Below, piece after piece: positions 39,152 to 39,732 of a stretch of 39,732 nt of DNA. Position 1 is the stretch's first letter. Every line of letters starts with the position of its first letter. This stretch comes from DASZZY01 sp036260395 (GTDB lineage: Bacteria > Actinomycetota > UBA4738 > CALAEC01). Under the pieces are notes generated by a model. It did no database searches, was not told the origin of the DNA, and saw only the letters and a list, made by a program, of their open reading frames with translations. The position numbers and the translations under genes were made by a program. The stretch covers positions 1-39,732 of the forward strand of contig DASZZY010000144.1 in assembly GCA_036260395.1 (NCBI GenBank). The letters are read 5' to 3'.

Positions 39152-39732
39152 GTGGACCTCGACGTCGGGCTGTCGCCCGAGCAGCGCGAGATCGTCGGCC
39201 TGGTCCGGGGCTTCGTCCAGCGCGAGGCGGCCCCGGCCGCGCCGGGGTACGAGGAGCGCAAGGAGTTCCCCCGCGAGCCGTTCCGCCGCCTGGCGGACAT
39301 GGGGCTGGCCGGCATCCCGTACTCCGAGAAGCACGGCGGCGGGGGCCAGCCGTTCCTCACGTACCTCCTCGTGCTCGAGGAGGTCGCGGCGGGGCACCTG
39401 GCGCTGGCCGTCGGGCTCTCCGTCCACCACCTCTCGGCGTTCGGGATCCACGAGTTCGGGTCCGATGCCCTCAAGGAGCGGTACCTCCCACGGTTGTTCT
39501 CCGGGGAGTGGCTGGGGGCCTACGCGCTGTCCGAGGCCGCCAGTGGCTCCGACGCCGCGGCGCTGCGGACGCGGGCGGAGCGCGACGGCGACGCCTATGT
39601 CCTCGACGGGACGAAGCGGTTCATCAGCCACGCGGGCGAGGCCGAGTTCTACCTCGTGATGGCCCGGACCGGCGACGACTCGCCGCGGGGGATCTCGGCG
39701 TTCTCCGTCGAGAAGGGGTGGGAGGGCTTCGG
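39152..39732 (+). CDS. Acyl-CoA dehydrogenase, 5' part (cut by the window end)
   Basis: The first 193 residues of a second acyl-CoA dehydrogenase. The N-terminal helical domain (VDLDVGLSPEQREIVGLVRGF) and the middle beta-domain motif YALSEAASGSDAAAL are visible, then TKRFISHAGEAEFYLVMARTG. No stop is reached before the window ends. It is only distantly similar to the first dehydrogenase at 35620, so the two are probably not a recent duplication. Substrate class is unknown. Confidence 0.9.
   Translation, partial: MDLDVGLSPEQREIVGLVRGFVQREAAPAAPGYEERKEFPREPFRRLADMGLAGIPYSEKHGGGGQPFLTYLLVLEEVAAGHLALAVGLSVHHLSAFGIHEFGSDALKERYLPRLFSGEWLGAYALSEAASGSDAAALRTRAERDGDAYVLDGTKRFISHAGEAEFYLVMARTGDDSPRGISAFSVEKGWEGF

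Noticed and set aside
39152..39732. The terminal acyl-CoA dehydrogenase as a truncated pseudogene
   Set aside because: The frame is open to the last base and the domain order is intact. Only the window boundary cuts it.

Overview
The window is about 39.7 kb of very GC-rich, densely packed bacterial chromosome. A complete Pup-proteasome gene set (arc/mpa, dop, pup, prcB, prcA, pafA, pafB, pafC), followed by tatA, tatC and a HelY-type helicase, places it in Actinomycetota. The order resembles the Mycobacterium tuberculosis Rv2118c-Rv2092c region, but is interrupted by unrelated genes. Together with the predominance of leaderless genes, this suggests a lineage well outside Mycobacterium; I cannot name a genus. 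No rRNA, tRNA, CRISPR array or insertion sequence was found, and no gene-free stretch exceeds about 180 bases.

Layout. (1) 64-3118: a lipoprotein HtrA-like protease, then a tight three-gene run: a ubiquitin-like sulfur carrier, a TtuA-type tRNA thiolase and the TrmI tRNA m1A58 methyltransferase. (2) 3215-12355: the proteasome core: ATPase ring (arc), a small convergent NTF2-like gene, dop, a 3.5-kb secreted beta-helix/Calx-beta protein gene lodged between dop and pup, then pup-prcB-prcA as a tightly coupled operon. (3) 12486-17200: a second interruption: a secreted M36 (fungalysin) metalloprotease with a strong terminator, a small membrane-protein gene behind a structured leader, and a DUF222/HNH protein. 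(4) 17239-22395: the Pup ligase pafA, two minus-strand genes (DUF3866 and a hypothetical), and the WYL regulators pafB and pafC. (5) 22461-28339: a zinc-ribbon protein, a small membrane protein, tatA, tatC, a membrane-anchored hypothetical, an alpha/beta hydrolase and helY. (6) 28384-34396: an alkyl-DHAP-synthase-like flavoprotein, a diacylglycerol-kinase-family lipid kinase, a small membrane protein, a Tat-exported metallophosphoesterase and glpD (minus strand): a possible glycerolipid/ether-lipid group. (7) 34459-39732: an M24 dipeptidase, an acyl-CoA dehydrogenase behind a clear inverted-repeat operator, a membrane-anchored hypothetical, a VOC-fold protein, cysS (minus strand) and a second acyl-CoA dehydrogenase cut by the window end.

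How the parts work together. Dop deamidates the C-terminal Gln of Pup, PafA ligates Pup to lysines, ARC unfolds pupylated proteins and threads them into the PrcA/PrcB chamber, and PafB/PafC belong to a family of WYL DNA-damage regulators. TatA/TatC would export folded proteins such as the twin-arginine phosphoesterase encoded here.

The strongest window-wide signal is regulatory. At least fourteen genes have a TAnnnT -10 box ending only 6-10 bases before the start codon, with no Shine-Dalgarno sequence in that gap, which implies leaderless mRNAs. It also corrects several start codons. Other points to check are the ubiquitin-like protein whose Gly-Gly is followed by Asp-Ala-Pro, the pairing of tRNA position 54 and 58 enzymes in one operon, alternative hairpins ahead of a 10-codon mini-ORF, and the two secreted-protein insertions that split the proteasome locus.
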